DNA of 64,000 nucleotides from Daphnia carinata (lineage: Eukaryota; Arthropoda; Branchiopoda; Diplostraca; Daphniidae): positions 4,435,884 to 4,499,883 of the forward strand of contig NC_081332.1 in assembly GCF_022539665.2 (NCBI RefSeq), given 5' to 3'. How positions within the stretch are numbered: position 1 is the stretch's first letter; each line of letters opens with the position of its first letter. A program made the translations under genes and the position numbers. Shown here in pieces: positions 22,839 through 36,485 of this stretch. A model generated the notes under the pieces. That model was given only the letters and a program-made list of their open reading frames with translations. It did no database searches and had not been told where the DNA came from.

Positions 22839-25800
22839 TAAATAGCAGTTGGGAGCGGTTCTGTGTTGATTGTTATTCTAAAAGTCATCACACACGTTGA
22901 AAATTGAATGAAAAAAAAATGAAGAAAATTAGACATGGACTGGACACGAAAGTTGAATGCCTTCGAGCGGAACGGCCAACGGTTCACTGATTCGTTCAAA
23001 TCGTGCTTGTACAGTACTACCCCGCTAACTTGAGAAACATACGCTTGATTGATTAGGAACGCTCTCTACTCACCAATGCTGTTGCTGTCGTCAAGATTCC
23101 AAATAATTTCGGGAGAGACGGTTGCCAAGTTGTCGTCCGGATCGTGCCCAGAAAGCACAAAAGAGAAAAAAAACTTTCTATGGGAACACAATGCATGTAC
23201 GGATTACGTCTTGTTGGATTCACGCTCCCGGAAGACTGTGTGCTATAGTGGTTTTAACAAAAGTCGTGTAGAGTTTTTAAATATTCTATTTTTAAAGACC
23301 CTTTCAGTTGAGTGAATCTTTTTTTTTTTTTCAAAAATAGACCCGAAATCAATTAGCCACAGCAACGGTCAGCCGCGTGAAAGAAAACAAGTTAAATCAA
23401 CTTTGGGGAGTTGTGCGTGCAGCAGCCAGTGTGTGTGATGTATCGGAAAAGTTGAACGATTTCTCTTGCATGACGCAATTCATCATATTCGAAACTCTCC
23501 GTCGTCTTTCGCTTTATTTCGTTTCACTTGTTTAACAAAGAGAAAGTCTTTGTTACGCCGGTCCTATTGTAATAATAAAAGAACGAGAATTGCGTATGCA
23601 GAATGATTATGGTAGGCTATGATTCGTTGCTTTCTTTGACGATACGATCTAAAATGAGTCTATAAAAAAATCGATGTATCCAATATTTACAAAAGAAGCT
23701 ATTCGTGCCGTTTTACAATTCGTAGCCAAATGCAGTTGTTGAACGAGATTTCAATAAAAAATCGATTAGACGAGCATGGCACGCGCGTGCCTATGGAAAA
23801 TGCGCAGCTTCGTGCTGCCGTGCTTTTTTGCATAATGAAAAACGCCATTTGACTTTTCTTTGACGTGTTATTTATTTGTAAACAGCTCTGTGTCTGTGTA
23901 CACACAATCTTCATACGGTGTCGTTTGCATGCATCCAAGGCCGTTTTGGCAAAAGACATCCAGCCATTTTTGTTTATCGCCTCATTTGCCTATAAATTCT
24001 GTAGTACTACCACAAACGACTACCTTCAAACATTTTTACTATCTGTTTACTATCTACACTTCTAAGTGGCCTCCGGCGTTCGGGAAGACACACACGGACA
24101 ACTTGTTATTACACAATCAGCTCTACAACTTCCGACTCTTTGGGAACATACCTTTTTTTCGGGAGGGGGGAAGAACATTTCAATGGATGATGGAAAAGAT
24201 TCAACCGGAAATGATGGTGTATCTCTCCCCCTTTTAGAAAAACCGGATGGGGTTGTATACATACCTCAACCCCTCGTTCATAGAAAACAATTCACCCTCC
24301 CCCGTTCGGAACAGCTTGAGACAGACCGAACTAACAACAACAACAAACGTGTGGCCATACATGGGCCGCGCCTCTTGTGTCGCAAAAGGGCTCTATTTTT
24401 CTCTCTCTTGTTTTAGGTCAACACATTTTCCCTGTCAAGTCGAATGAAGTTTTGAACTTTATCCTGGACCATAAAAGCGAAGAAGCCACTAAGAAGAAGA
24501 CGAAGGCTGTTGTTGGTTGTTATCCTTGTTAGTAATAGGCCACCAACAAAAAGGGGAGAAACAAGAGAGATGACTGTTAAGTGTTAACTGCGGATCGTTA
24601 TTATACGACCGCGGCTTGTTATGGGTCCAGACGTTCCTTTTGTTTTTTTGTTTATCAAAGGACTCTAGAGCTATTTAGGGCTGGGGAGTGTTTTTTTTTG
24701 CTTAAATTCCCTTTTTGCTATTCTTACTTGTATTATGACCGTGCGACTCTCAAATGCTATGTAGTAAACATAAAGCTAGATGACTCTCTTCTTTTTTTTA
24801 ACCAAGAGAAAACAGCTGTGGACTTTGATTTTATTGTCGTTGAACGCCGCTAGAGTTTTGCTGTTTTATTTCAAAGATAAAATGTTCTACATCAAATTTA
24901 ATATAACTTTAGGATTCAATGTTTTTGTTGAGAAAATATGTTGATCAACGTTTGTTGCAGGAAAAAAAAAGCGCGCATTTGAAGGAAAGCCTTGAGGGGT
25001 GAAGCAGAGCCACCTAGCGGATCGATGGTACTGAATAATAAACACTCCCACCAAAAGCCGAAAAGTGTAGGTAAGAGAAAAGTGAGGGCACGCCCCCTTC
25101 TCCTCGTGTCTGGTCCTGTTTTCCTTTTTTATTCTTTTTCAAAACTGTTCAGTCTTCCATTTGGCGTCGTAGACGACACACAACACTCGAGCTGTCCCCT
25201 GTATTTGTTTTTTTTGTGAAATTATGATAAATCTACTGGTTCTACCACCAACTTGTTGATTTGTGTGATTGACAACGTGTCTAGTTTCTAAAAAAAAGAA
25301 CTTTCTGTTTACGCATTATCACGTGTAGAGTGTTTTTTGTGTTGTGGGCCAAAAGAAGTTTGCAGTCACGTTGCCTGCACACCAACTATGCGAATCCACG
25401 ATGGTGGACTGTGGTGACCCACCATTGAAAAACAAAAGGCCGCGATATTTACGTCGTGTAAAGTGTTTCGTGGTGGTGACAAACCCGAAGGACATCATTA
25501 CCAACATACGGTGAGTTTTAATTATTCCAAATTGTGTTTCGTTTTGTTTTTTTAAGTGTTTTTTACGTAATGGCTGCAATGGCTAATAAGGCACTGTACA
25601 AAAAGGCGCGTGTTCGTTGTCTCCCTCGAGCTCTAATGTCGTAACTGGAGATTCCTTTTTTTTTTTTTTTTTAATAACAGTTGGCATTTTTTTTTTGTTT
25701 GTTTATTTCTCTGTGTAACATCTCGCAACACACTTTATCATTCGCTTATTGCGTCATCGCAATCTTCTTTCAGAAAGAAATGTTGTCACCACCAACGCGC

Positions 25801-27390
25801 CATATTTGAAATCATATTTCAAAGAGGAACGCACAAAAGACAATTTCCCGTTAGCCTTTTTTTTGTGTGTGTACAATTTGATCTGTTTTTATCTCATCTT
25901 GGTAACCGTCGTTGAAACGATAGAGCCTTCTTTTTCACTCGAATGCACCAAACAACAGTCAACCTCTCAATAGAGCGTGAGAAGTTGGCCATGTTTTTTC
26001 CCGCGCGTTAATACCGATCATCGTTCGTTCAAAAGGATAAAAGACACACGGAGATGTTATTTTTTTTTTTGCGGCGTACAAACACAATGGGAACATCAAC
26101 ACGCCAAGACTTAAAAAAAAAAAACCGGTCACTGCGCCGCTCACGCGGCCTAAATTTTCGGGATTAAAAAATATATTTTCTTCGCCTGAATTATGAAGCA
26201 AAACAAAATTGAATGAAGAGGGGGGACCCCGTTAGCGTGACCTGAAGGCATGTTCAACAATTTTCATTTTTTTTTTCGGCGGGAGAATAAAATGGGAAAT
26301 ACAACACCTGCCTTAGTTATGTTTTCTCGCTTCTCTTATCTCATCAAAGTTAAAAGCCGCAACCGGCACACGTCATTATCAGTGACATAGATATCGCACA
26401 TATCTTTGTTGAAGATGGGGAGGGGGGGATTGTTTTTTTCCCCTGTCTGTGGTTTATCGTTTGGTTTCACAAGGAGATAAGGTATTTTTTTTTGTTTCTC
26501 TCTCCCCCCCTACTCATGTGGTCACTCCCGCAATTTCCATTTCCGCTCCACTTCGGAACTCGGACGTTAATAACGGCCCTCCTAAAGAATGATTGGTGGT
26601 TGTGCAAAAGAACGAAAAAAAAAAATTCCAATGAAATCGGAGCAGGTCACCACACAACCTGACAAAGTTATTATTATAGAGAAATTTTTTATTATTGTTT
26701 CGGATGGATCAAAAAAAAAATTGTAGGAATTTATTGTGGTATTTTGTGAAGGCAAAACAATTACTGTACAAACGGTCTTGACCTGTTTTAACTCGTTTCG
26801 TAAAGGACTTTAAAACAAGGCATCCACCCTTTGCTTATTTCTACACGAGAAAGAAAAAATAACGGTGTATGTTTCGGGAGTAGGAAGATAAGAAAACACG
26901 AGCTTAACCAGTTTACGATTGACCTTTAACGACAATCCAGTAGTTTTCGTCTTTTTACTTTTTTTTTCTCTCACGGATGAGACACAACTCACTTTTAAGG
27001 ACATGTGATGGTCACGAGTTGCTCATTCGGGATTTCATTTTGCTCTTGGAAAATAATTTTTTGTGTTTTGCTAAAAAAAAAAATCAACTGGCAATGAAGA
27101 ATTTCATCATTTTCTCTTTTTTTCGTCTTCTTTTCGAGGTTGACGACCGTCAATGGCCGGTTGGTCATTCGAGTCACGTACAAGTCGTTTGGTTCCATGT
27201 TTTGCTGTTGTTTCTAGACGCATATGCTAGAATGTCTCTATATAAGGCAGAGAACGCCATCGTTCTTTTTCAGCGCACAGGTGGAAGAAGAAAACAAAAC
27301 ATTTCAGCATGGAAAGTAACTGCGGTCCGATAATGGTTTAAAAACCGTGTTTTGTACAAAACCAGTTGGGAACCGCTTGAGGAGAAAACT

Positions 27391-27407
27391 GCTACTACTA
27401 CTACTAC
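27391..27407. repeat. CTA trinucleotide microsatellite
   Basis: About five tandem CTA units in non-coding DNA. Confidence 0.7.
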
Positions 27408-28767
27408 GATGGTACTACAACTGGTCAAACAGGGCCAAACTCTCACATGGCAAGTGAAAGTCCATCGTAGTTTGAAGAAAGGGGAACACAAACTTTCATC
27501 TCTTCTTTCTCAATTTGTGTGAGAAGAATCTCTTTGACTCGCCAAGTGCGGTGAAAATGAGGGGTCCCCCCCTTTGGGCTGTCATTGTTTACCAATCTAG
27601 CTGTTCAAAAAAGAAGAATTATAAAAGAACCTCTGGGTTGCCCACTTTCAAAAAAAAATTCGGACTTTTAAATCGGTTTCTGCAACGCTTGTCACTTGTA
27701 TCCAATTTCATTATGTTTATACTTTTCCACGTAATGGATCGTATCTCCAAAAAGAAAGAGAGACCTTGACAAAAGTATTGTTTGCTTATGTCAGGAGTCG
27801 GTATTTTTTCGCATTTCAAGGTTTTCAAAAAATGATCTGTATGGTTGCCGAACCGTAGGTAGGCGCGGGGGTATCGCGTGTTGTTACCTTGACTCTCCTT
27901 TTTTTTATACCACTGTAGGGGACCTCTCTCTCTTGTGCGCTGTAAAGAGAAAAAAAAAGAGAATGTGCGCATTTAGCTATCCTCATTTGCATACCGCGGT
28001 GCAAAACACTGGCTTGCGTTACGTAAGTCTCCCAAATGGGCGCCAGTCACGCTCTCTCTCTCGAACTTTATTGGGATCGGTCAAACGCAATTTCAAGTCA
28101 CCACGGGTAAACAAAATGTGATCGTTAGCGTGTTATTCATGTTAAGCAATTGGATATTACTTAATGATGCCCCGTGGGAATGGTGATCACGAGCTTATCT
28201 CACCCACATTATCTTACTACTAATTTTGATGACGTTGAAAGAAAAAGCGAATGGATATTCATTAAAGAGATTTCCTCTCTTTTTTTCCATGTTTTGCTAA
28301 TGAGCATCCCCCCACACTGTTCCAAATGGAAAGGCGAGAACAGGAAATGGCGTAGGGAGTGGCGGTCATAGGGAAGAGATCGGATGATCATCCAAAAAAG
28401 AAGATGGCCTCTTAGCTTTTTTAGCGTGTGAAACTGCGACACACGAAACGCAGAGGTTTATATACCAGCATTCTATCCGCGTCGTTCATCATGCTCATTA
28501 CGATAAAAAAAAAAATAAGGCCAGCCGTTGTATTTCTATCGTCACTACCCGAAATACAGGATGACAAATTCCGGCGGAATTCCGCATCGTTGATTTATGT
28601 TTTTGAATGGGAATTGTTTATTTTTTTTATCGTATATAATTTGTATCTTAATCTATTTTAATTTTGTTTTCAACAGGGCGTGGTGAACGGGAGGCGCACT
28701 ATTTTCTTAAAGGCCGTCGTATAAGAAAAAGAGAAATCGGGTTTGAAGACGTTGGGGGTTGTCGGAA

Positions 28768-31700
28768 ATGGTTGCCAACGAAATAGCTGGCTCTGGACAG
28801 GTGGATGTCTTTCTCGGAGGCGGTAGCAGGTGGACAACATCATCTAGCGACTTGAGAATCACTTCGACGTGCCACACGAACAGAATGTCGGCCGTGGGCG
28901 TAGGATCGACGGCGTCGGCGCCAACGACGACGCCACCCGGCGGCGATGCGCTCAACTTGAGCTGCCTAGGACCTCCCCACTACGCGGCGGACAGACATCG
29001 CACCACGGCCGCTCAGGGGTGGACGGACACGCGCCCACCGTCGGCCGACATTGGCCCGTCAGAGACGGACGAGGAAGGTCTTCCCCAGCACAGATCCAGT
29101 AGTTCTTCCATTAGCCGCCAGTCGAACAATCATTCGCTTGATGATTGCGGCCATAGTGCAGTGCACGGTGATCTCTCTCCTTGTTCCAGCGACGCCATCC
29201 GGATTAGTGTCTGTAGTGGATTACTTGACCAGTCGGCTCATGGCGAGGATTTGAGTGCGTCCGCAACGGAGGACGTCGGCGCTGGTGTCGTTAATGATGC
29301 CCTGGATGCTCCGCAGAGGCCGGACGACCAGCAGCACGACGACAAGATGCCGCACCAATCATCGCATTACGATTGCGGCTCGGTTACGCAACAACAACAG
29401 TGGAAGACGGAAGGTGACGAAAGCAACACGGTTTCTACATCGCCTTCCGGCGGAATAACCGTCGGAGGCGTACCGCTCAAATCGGCACTGAAACGGGCTC
29501 CCGCAGCGCGTGCTGGCGGAGTGGCCGGATCGTTGCAGCACCTACAGTCGTCGCGCAAAAAGGCGCGGGTGCGGTTCAACGAGGCGCTCAACACTTTCCT
29601 CGAGTGCGACTACGTCATCTACGTCGACGACGATGAATACGATCTCTTGTACCATTTGGACGCGGTTGCGGCGGCCGCTGCTCAAGCGGAAGCTGAATTA
29701 GCCGATGTGGCTGCGACGGAGCAGCCTCAATTAGTCAACGTTCGTTCGTTTGAACTGCAGTTGCCCGAGACGTCACTGACGTCGACTTGTGTCAGTCACG
29801 CGACCATCACGCCGGCAGCCGCTACGACTGGCGATGCTGGAACGTTAAGTCCACCCGATGGGTACAAGGACGCGGCCGCATTTTACGCCGCTGCGGCCGC
29901 TTTAGTCGATCTGGAAAATCAACATCTTTCCGGTATTTTTTCTTTTTCTTTTTTTGATAAAAGCTTTCCAAATGATTCAAAGTTGTTATTTATCATTTTT
30001 GTTTTTCCTTGTTTTGTTGTTGGCTCGAGGGCAGATTTACATCCATATCTAATAACTTTTTCCGCATGCTAGATTCTATTATCTTTTTCCATATCCTCTA
30101 CGTGCAGTTGTTGGGTACGTAACTGTCGTGATCTTGAGGAGGAAGTCGAAAGAATTTTCTAGTGAAAACATGTTCCGGTTTTCTTTTTCTTTTTCCTCAA
30201 TCCAGGATGAGAAGATAAAAAAGAAAAAAGTAGTCCATGATTTTTGATATCCAATGAATATTTCGTGTTAGTTCTTTTTTGTTTCGTTTAATGAACCGAA
30301 AAACATGTTGTTTTGCGATTGTGTTTCGGAGAGGATACAACAAGAAAAGGCCGTTTCTCATTAGGTCCGTCCTCCAAATCAGGCCGTTTCTTTTTTTTAT
30401 TTTGTTCCGTGTTGCTCTGCTTTCTCGCTTTGGCTCGGCAGAAACTGGAGAATACATAATAATAATAATAAAAAAATCGGATAGTGATTGGCGTTTGTGT
30501 AGGAGTGCATTGGATCCGCTAAAAGTTCCGTCCTTCTCGCCCGATCGATATAGCGCCCCCATAGAGACTCCCGAAAGAAGAGATCCATCACTGTATCGTT
30601 ACGTACTCTCTGTGTGTGTGTGTGTGTGCGCATTTACAGAATAGGGACACCCCATTGTTTTTTGTTTTTTTCTTTGCTGGATTGAACTCAACAGATGGCG
30701 CTCCTCATTACGATGACTTTTCTTGATTCTATCAACATGCGGAGTAGGAAAGCCGTTCAAAACAAAACAAAAAAATCTAGTTCGGATGAATGTCTTTTTT
30801 GTTTAATGCGTGCGGTTAACACACACTGCGGATCATGGCAATTGAAGAAGAACGTTAGTCTCTATCCTCGCAACTATTGTCGGCCATCTTTGTGATGTTC
30901 TCCAAAATAGTCGTCTTCACTCCGCCGCCGCTCTGAAAAAAAAGGGGGGGAGGGAAAAAAAGGGGGAGACGATGGAGCGACGGATGAGAATCGCTTATAT
31001 ACACACACACACACGTACACAAGAAGAGTCTAGAAATAAGAGAGAGCCCAAGTATCGATCGACGAGCTTCTTTCTCTCTCTATGCCAGCCCCGCAATTCG
31101 CTTTTGAGTGGGTGGGGGAGGAAGAGAAAGGGCGGATGAAAACGTGAGGAACGAAGAAGAGGGGACATCGTCTTAAAAAAAAAAGAAAAACTTGCCACCT
31201 ACAATCTCTCACACGGCGACCTCTATATTTCGTTATCAATATCAAGTGTGTTTTGATATCATCAGCACTTGACCGCGCATATAGCGTGCTATCGTTTTTT
31301 TTCTTCCGGGGGGGGGGGGGGATCGCACACGAATCTGCCCGCAAGCAAAACCGACCGTGTCAACATGTCGCTCCTCATCGTCGATTTTAGATGACTATAT
31401 ATTTAAAAACTGGGAATTCTGGGGTGTACGGCTCGACCACCTTTTTATCCTTTCTTTTGCTTACGTTTCGAATAATCTCACGGTTACACTTGATCACATT
31501 GATATCTATCGTCATCGGTTCGCACATGTACAGCAAAACCAATCGTTTCTGCCATTGTATGCTTTACTTTCCCCTTTTCTGCGTAAGATATATATATGAA
31601 TATATGTATTTTTTTTTTTGCGCTACAGGATTATACCGTAGAAGGGTGAGAGAGGATGGAAAGGGATCAATATTTTGGTTCCATGGGTTTCGGCAACCAC

Positions 31701-34700
31701 GAATGGATGGGGTTGCCGAAACCCATTTGAAAACGCCCTTTTTGACAACAATACAGGCCAAACTAGTTTTAGTTTATTTACCCCTCCCACCCTTTTTTTT
31801 TTTTTTAATGATTCACACCCAAATCATTTTTGAATTGCGGTGGACAACTTTCCAAGTTTCGAAAAAAATGTCGTTTGCCTTGAATCGTGTAAGGAAAAAA
31901 GAAAGAAAACAAATTCATTTCTCGATGAAAGGCTCGCTAATGAAATTTCAAGTCCCGTTTCTGACACGATTCACGGATTTTCCTGTCACTTGATCAGTAT
32001 CCGAAACTTGAAACATTCCACACTCAAAAAATGTAGTTTTCTTTCTTTCGTTTTACACGTGACGTTGAAGGAACTACAAAAAAAAAAAAGAAAAGAAAAC
32101 TAGACCGATTTTTGCTCCCAAACAAACCTCACATGCATATCCTGACTAGGGGTGTGTGTCATGTGGTTAAGAGGTCCCTTTCTCCCTTGTGCCATCCGAT
32201 CCTTCATTTTGACTTTTTCCGCCATCGTCTTCTTCCTCCCTTATTTCATTTGAAACCCTTTGAAAATTGTGACAAGTCCTGGGAAAAGTCACAATTGGGA
32301 CATGTTTCAAAAGCACCCCCCCCCCCCCCCCCCTTTTTTTTAAAAAGAGCAACCGACGATTGATGAATGCGTATTTCCTGAATTTTTTTAAAGAACATAT
32401 TTTTTGCGCGCATTTATTTATAGGCTTCACCGACGATGGAGTAGATCCATGGGAGTCTGAAGACTACGATGATGAAGAGGCTATGGCTGACGAGGCGGAA
32501 GCGCTCGACAACGGCTGGGCGGATGCTCAGACGGCGGATGAATCGCCAAAAATCGAAGCAAATCGACAAGAACACGAAGCGATGGCAGCCAGCGATGGTA
32601 GTAGTGAAGTTGCAGATTTGGCCGTCCCTTTGCCCGATCCGCCACGTACGGGCATTCTCAAAGGCGGCAAATTATGGCGAGGAGCTGTCAATAACAATAA
32701 CAACAGCAACGACAGTAGTCAGAACAACAGCTCTTCAGCGTCCTCTTCAAGCGGCTCTTCGGCCATTGGAGGAGAACGAGGAGGTGGAGAAGAGGCCACT
32801 TTGTCACGTCACGGCGAGAAATCGCCAGCTGTCCGTTTCATCCATCTCAACGACTCTCAAGGTGGAGGAGACTCGTCCGAGGATGGAAACAGTGCGGCCG
32901 CCGCCACTAACGCCGGTGGCGCTGCTAGCGGCGGTCAGTCGCAAAGGAGCGCTCATCACCACTCGGCCTTCCAGCAGCTGTTCCCGCGCGCCCGAAAGCT
33001 CCTCCAGGAGTTGCCCGAAGCCGAAATCCAGCGGTTGACCACAGCCGCTCGAGCCAATAATGCTCCGTCGTCCGTCTCGTCGTCTAGGGCCGTCACGTCT
33101 CTCCTCAGTCATTCGACCGACACCGGCACTGACACTACCGACGCACCCGACCTCAAGTAACATTTTTCTTTTTCTAACTTCGTTCTGCTAGACTCTTTTA
33201 TCTGGATGTTTGGGGGGGGGGGCTAGCATCGATATTTGGCATTCTTAAATATTTATAAGAAGATGCTATCCATCAGAGATGTACAGATCTTTTACTTTTC
33301 CTTATTGGAAGTCGTTTCGGGGAACAGCCGATTGTAATCGATCCGTTTTCATATTTTTCCATCACTGCGGATGGGACAATCGATCCGTCATTCTACACTA
33401 CAACGAGATGTGCACTTTGTACACAGAAAAAAAAACGATGAGACGTTTTGCCAGCTAATCAATTCTTTGTAATATCATACAAGTCACACACGCAATGGTA
33501 TTAAACTACTGTCGTTGTTTAAAAAAAAAAAGGGGGGGGCTATTAAGACTACGCACACGTAACGGACCGTTGCGGATATGCTTAACATGCCTATGACACG
33601 ATAGTTTTTTTTTATAAAATAAAATGCAATTAAACTTTGTTAAAGAAAAACCGCAAGAACCCCCAAGGCTTTTCCTTGTACGCCCTTTCTCATCCATTAC
33701 GCGATGATGATTGCGGTTAACCTCGGTATCGTCCCGTCCGTGTTTACAGGAGAAAAATATCATTTTCAATAGTATCGCGTTGTGTGTGTTATCCCCACAT
33801 GCGGTCTTGTTTGAATTCAACTCTTGACCGAGAGAATAACAACGCTAAATGGCCGATCCATTTTGAAGCTGATTTCACGCGTGATCAACTGCGTGGAACA
33901 AATTGGATTTCCTTTTCTTGGTTGTTAAAAAAATTCGGTTTATAAAAATTCTCTTTCCTATTTTAAAATTAGGTACGAAAAGGCTTTACGTGTTGCGGAA
34001 GTGACAGAGGAGGATTCAAAGGAAAGTCATCCGCCATCCGGAGGAGCGACGGCTGCCGCTGTCAGATTGGGCGTTCAATATTCTGCGGATTATTACCAAA
34101 TGATCAAGCGGATCCGATCGGCTTCTGCCGCTGAAAATGCCAGGCATCAACGCAAAGCGGATGCCACTCCGCCGACGGCTGCGGATTCCCTCGTTGAACG
34201 GCTCAAATGGCTGACGACGACGGATGTGGATGACGACGTGGCCGATGATTCCAATGTGGCAGAGGAGAGGGAAGCGGCCGACGGCGGAAGCGATCTGGAA
34301 ATGACGGCCATGCAACTGGCCGCCTACGCTTCCGTTCCGGCCGAGAATGTGGAACAAACGCAGGAGGGCGACGCTGTTGCGGAAGGTAATCAACACCAAC
34401 AAGCGGCGGCGGCGCCACGGTCAACAGCGGACGCGTCTTCCGGATCCGGTGAAGCGGCCAACCCTCCGCCCGCTTTAACGAAAACCTCCAAATCCGGCAG
34501 CGGCGGCAATGAGAAGAGCACGTACAGAAAATTGAACGAGCTCTTTTTCCGGACGAAATCCAAGGATAAAAACAAAGACGCTAATAAATCATCGAATTCG
34601 GCATTGAATCGCAGTTTCTCTCCTCCACCTCCAGCGGAAGTGGAGCCCAAGATGAAACCATCCAAGAAACAACAACAACCGCACCTCATTCACATTGTCG

Positions 34701-36485
34701 GCTTATCGGGCAAATGCTCTTCCTCCTCCGCCGTGTCGGCCAGTGCCTCTTCCGGCGCTTCCGGAACAGAGACGCTCGGCCGGATACCCAACGTTGTGCC
34801 CACTGTGGATCACGTCTACCGGGCGGCCGTCGATTTGGTGACGCGCAATTCTTCCACCCACCAGTTCAATCATGCGGCCGCTGTTCATTCCGGCGTCGTC
34901 ATCCAGGGCCCCTCGAGCAACGATTCTTACAGCCTGGATGACATTGATGCCGCACTCCATGCTCAAATGTCGGCCAGCGCTTCATCCACGTCGGGCGTCG
35001 CGACGGAAGCGATGCCCAATCAGTGTATGTATCTGTTGCCTGCCAGCCCACCGGATTCCGGAAGACTCCCGCGACGAGACGGGCGGATCACGGAGTTCGG
35101 GAAGTTCGGGCGACAGCGGACTGGGCAGTTCCCACGACACTAGCCTGACCGGAACCGACACGGACGGATCCGCTCAGGACGAGTTGCAAGCTTTTGTCCG
35201 GCAAGACGCGACCCAGGGACGGATCGACCGGATTAAAAAGCGCTACAGCGCCGCCCTGGAAGACGAAGCGGAGGATTACGGATTCCTGCGCAGACCGTCG
35301 GTCCGCGGAATTAAAACGCGTTTCGGATCCACTTCGGAGATTATCCAACAAATGCAGGCTCAATTAGCTGGCCCTATGCCTGCGGTGTCGGCCGCTAGAG
35401 CGACGGGACAGACGCACGTCAATTGGTCGGCGTACGCGGAGCAGAGTTCCATCCAGGCGGAAGCTTTGCTGGATCCCCGCGAGAAGCGGAGGTCGGCCAT
35501 GATGGCCATGTCGAATTCAGTTCACCTTCCAGCTCTTCCCGAAGATGCCGGATACTTCCATCAACAGCATCAGCAGCTGATACACAATGCCGGAAGGGCC
35601 GCTCAGACGACGAACGTAATGGCCACCAATCGCCCGGCTTCCGTTATGAACATTTACGGTTCGACGGGGGACTTGTACCAGCACCTGAGGGCTCCTATGA
35701 GACCCGTTATGGTCCGCCATCCTCAATCAACGTCTTCCTCCGCCATGGCTGGGACTCATCCGGCCCAGCTGCTCGAGAGAACGTCGTCTGTTTGTTCCGT
35801 ATCTTCGGCCATGGATGGCAGTTCTGTTTACGGCACGATCCGCAGGCAGCCGCCTCAAGTGATGCATCCATCGTACGCTCATCCGGATTCAATATCGCCC
35901 ACTCGAGATTACGTTCCGGCCGTCATGATACAGCAGCACATGGCGCAGCAGCAGCAACAACACCACCTCCAACAGCACCACCAGATGCCCCTGCGGATGA
36001 CCGTGTCCACACCCGGTGCACCTTACGCGTCTAATCCGCAGCAACAACGGCCCGTCTCCCAGCAGATGACGGCCGGGTCGATCGCCTATTACGCCACGGC
36101 CCAAGATTACGCTCTACAGCAACAACAACAGTTCCAGATACAGCAGCAACAACAACAACACTATGTTTACGCAACGCTTCCGGGCAAACGCCAATCGCCT
36201 TACGGCGTTCCGGCGACGATCCCCATCTCTGCCGGCTCTCAGGTGGTCACTCCGACTATGCTGGATCCGACTCGCTATCGTCAAGTCTTGCCGCCCATGA
36301 CGTCCCAGGTGACCCTCAGACCTTCATCCGCATTGGCAGAGCCTCGTTATCCGTCGGCCGTGCACACGGGTCACCTCCAGCCTCCGCAACAACCGGCACC
36401 TCCGGCTCCGCTGAAAGACGAACGCGAAGGCCCGGAAGGGGCCAGCTCTTCTCCCGGTCTGACGCACCACGACGTCAATATGTAA
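28768..36485 (+). CDS. Very large, mostly disordered protein with conserved-looking islands; unrecognised
   Basis: Three coding exons: 28768-29932, 32424-33156 and 33973-36485, about 1470 residues. ATG at 28768 is preferred over the upstream TTG. Most of the protein is low complexity (S, A, D, Q, N runs; Q- and H-rich C-terminus). Structured-looking islands are KKARVRFNEALNTFLECDYV with an acidic tail (residues about 270-300), TGILKGGKLWRG, EKSTYRKLNELFFRTKSKDK, DRIKKRYSAALEDEAEDYGF and RRPSVRGIKTRFGSTSEIIQ. RVRF fits the RVxF docking motif for protein phosphatase 1, so a PP1-scaffold or cytoskeletal adaptor role is possible but is inference. Higher GC than its surroundings. The last exon changes reading frame between about 35020 and 35110 (see findings). 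No signal peptide or membrane segment. Confidence 0.72.
31308..31321. repeat. Poly-G tract, 14 bases
   Basis: Uninterrupted G run inside a long intron. Confidence 0.9.
32316..32333. repeat. Poly-C tract, 18 bases, followed by poly-T
   Basis: Longest C run in the window. It lies 90 bases before the exon 2 acceptor of the large disordered-protein gene, on its non-template strand. Confidence 0.9.
33157..33972 (+). other. Intron 2 of the large disordered-protein gene
   Basis: 816 bases, with GT at 33157 and AG at 33972. Contains an 11-base G run near 33212-33222. No nested coding signal was recognised. Confidence 0.6.

Larger units (their letters stand above)
19867..28767. other. 8.9-kb gene-poor region rich in homopolymer runs
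   Basis: No gene was recognised on either strand. All open frames are short and dominated by lysine or phenylalanine runs from poly-A and poly-T tracts. Two 13-base G runs (20521-20533 and 22826-22838) and a CTACTA microsatellite near 27391-27407 stand out. The CNT3 promoter lies at the left edge. An acceptor-like CAG at about 28676, just before the next gene, suggests that an upstream non-coding exon of that gene lies somewhere in this stretch. Confidence 0.5.
29933..32423 (+). other. Long intron 1 of the large disordered-protein gene
   Basis: 2.5-kb intron, unusually long for this window. It holds a TG microsatellite near 30610-30628, a CA repeat near 31003-31015, a 14-base G run (31308-31321) and an 18-base C run (32316-32333). 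No nested gene was recognised; the short frames are low complexity. Confidence 0.6.

Noticed and set aside
20000-28700. Dozens of 60-120 codon frames
   Set aside because: They arise from poly-A and poly-T runs, overlap on both strands, and show no codon bias, domains or splice structure.
29255-29701. Alternative-frame open readings within the large gene's first exon
   Set aside because: Arginine- and serine-rich shadows expected in a GC-rich exon; the main frame explains the region.
31391-31993. 200-codon plus-strand frame inside the long intron
   Set aside because: Low-complexity, phenylalanine-rich, no ATG-proximal signals and no resemblance to transposon or viral proteins.
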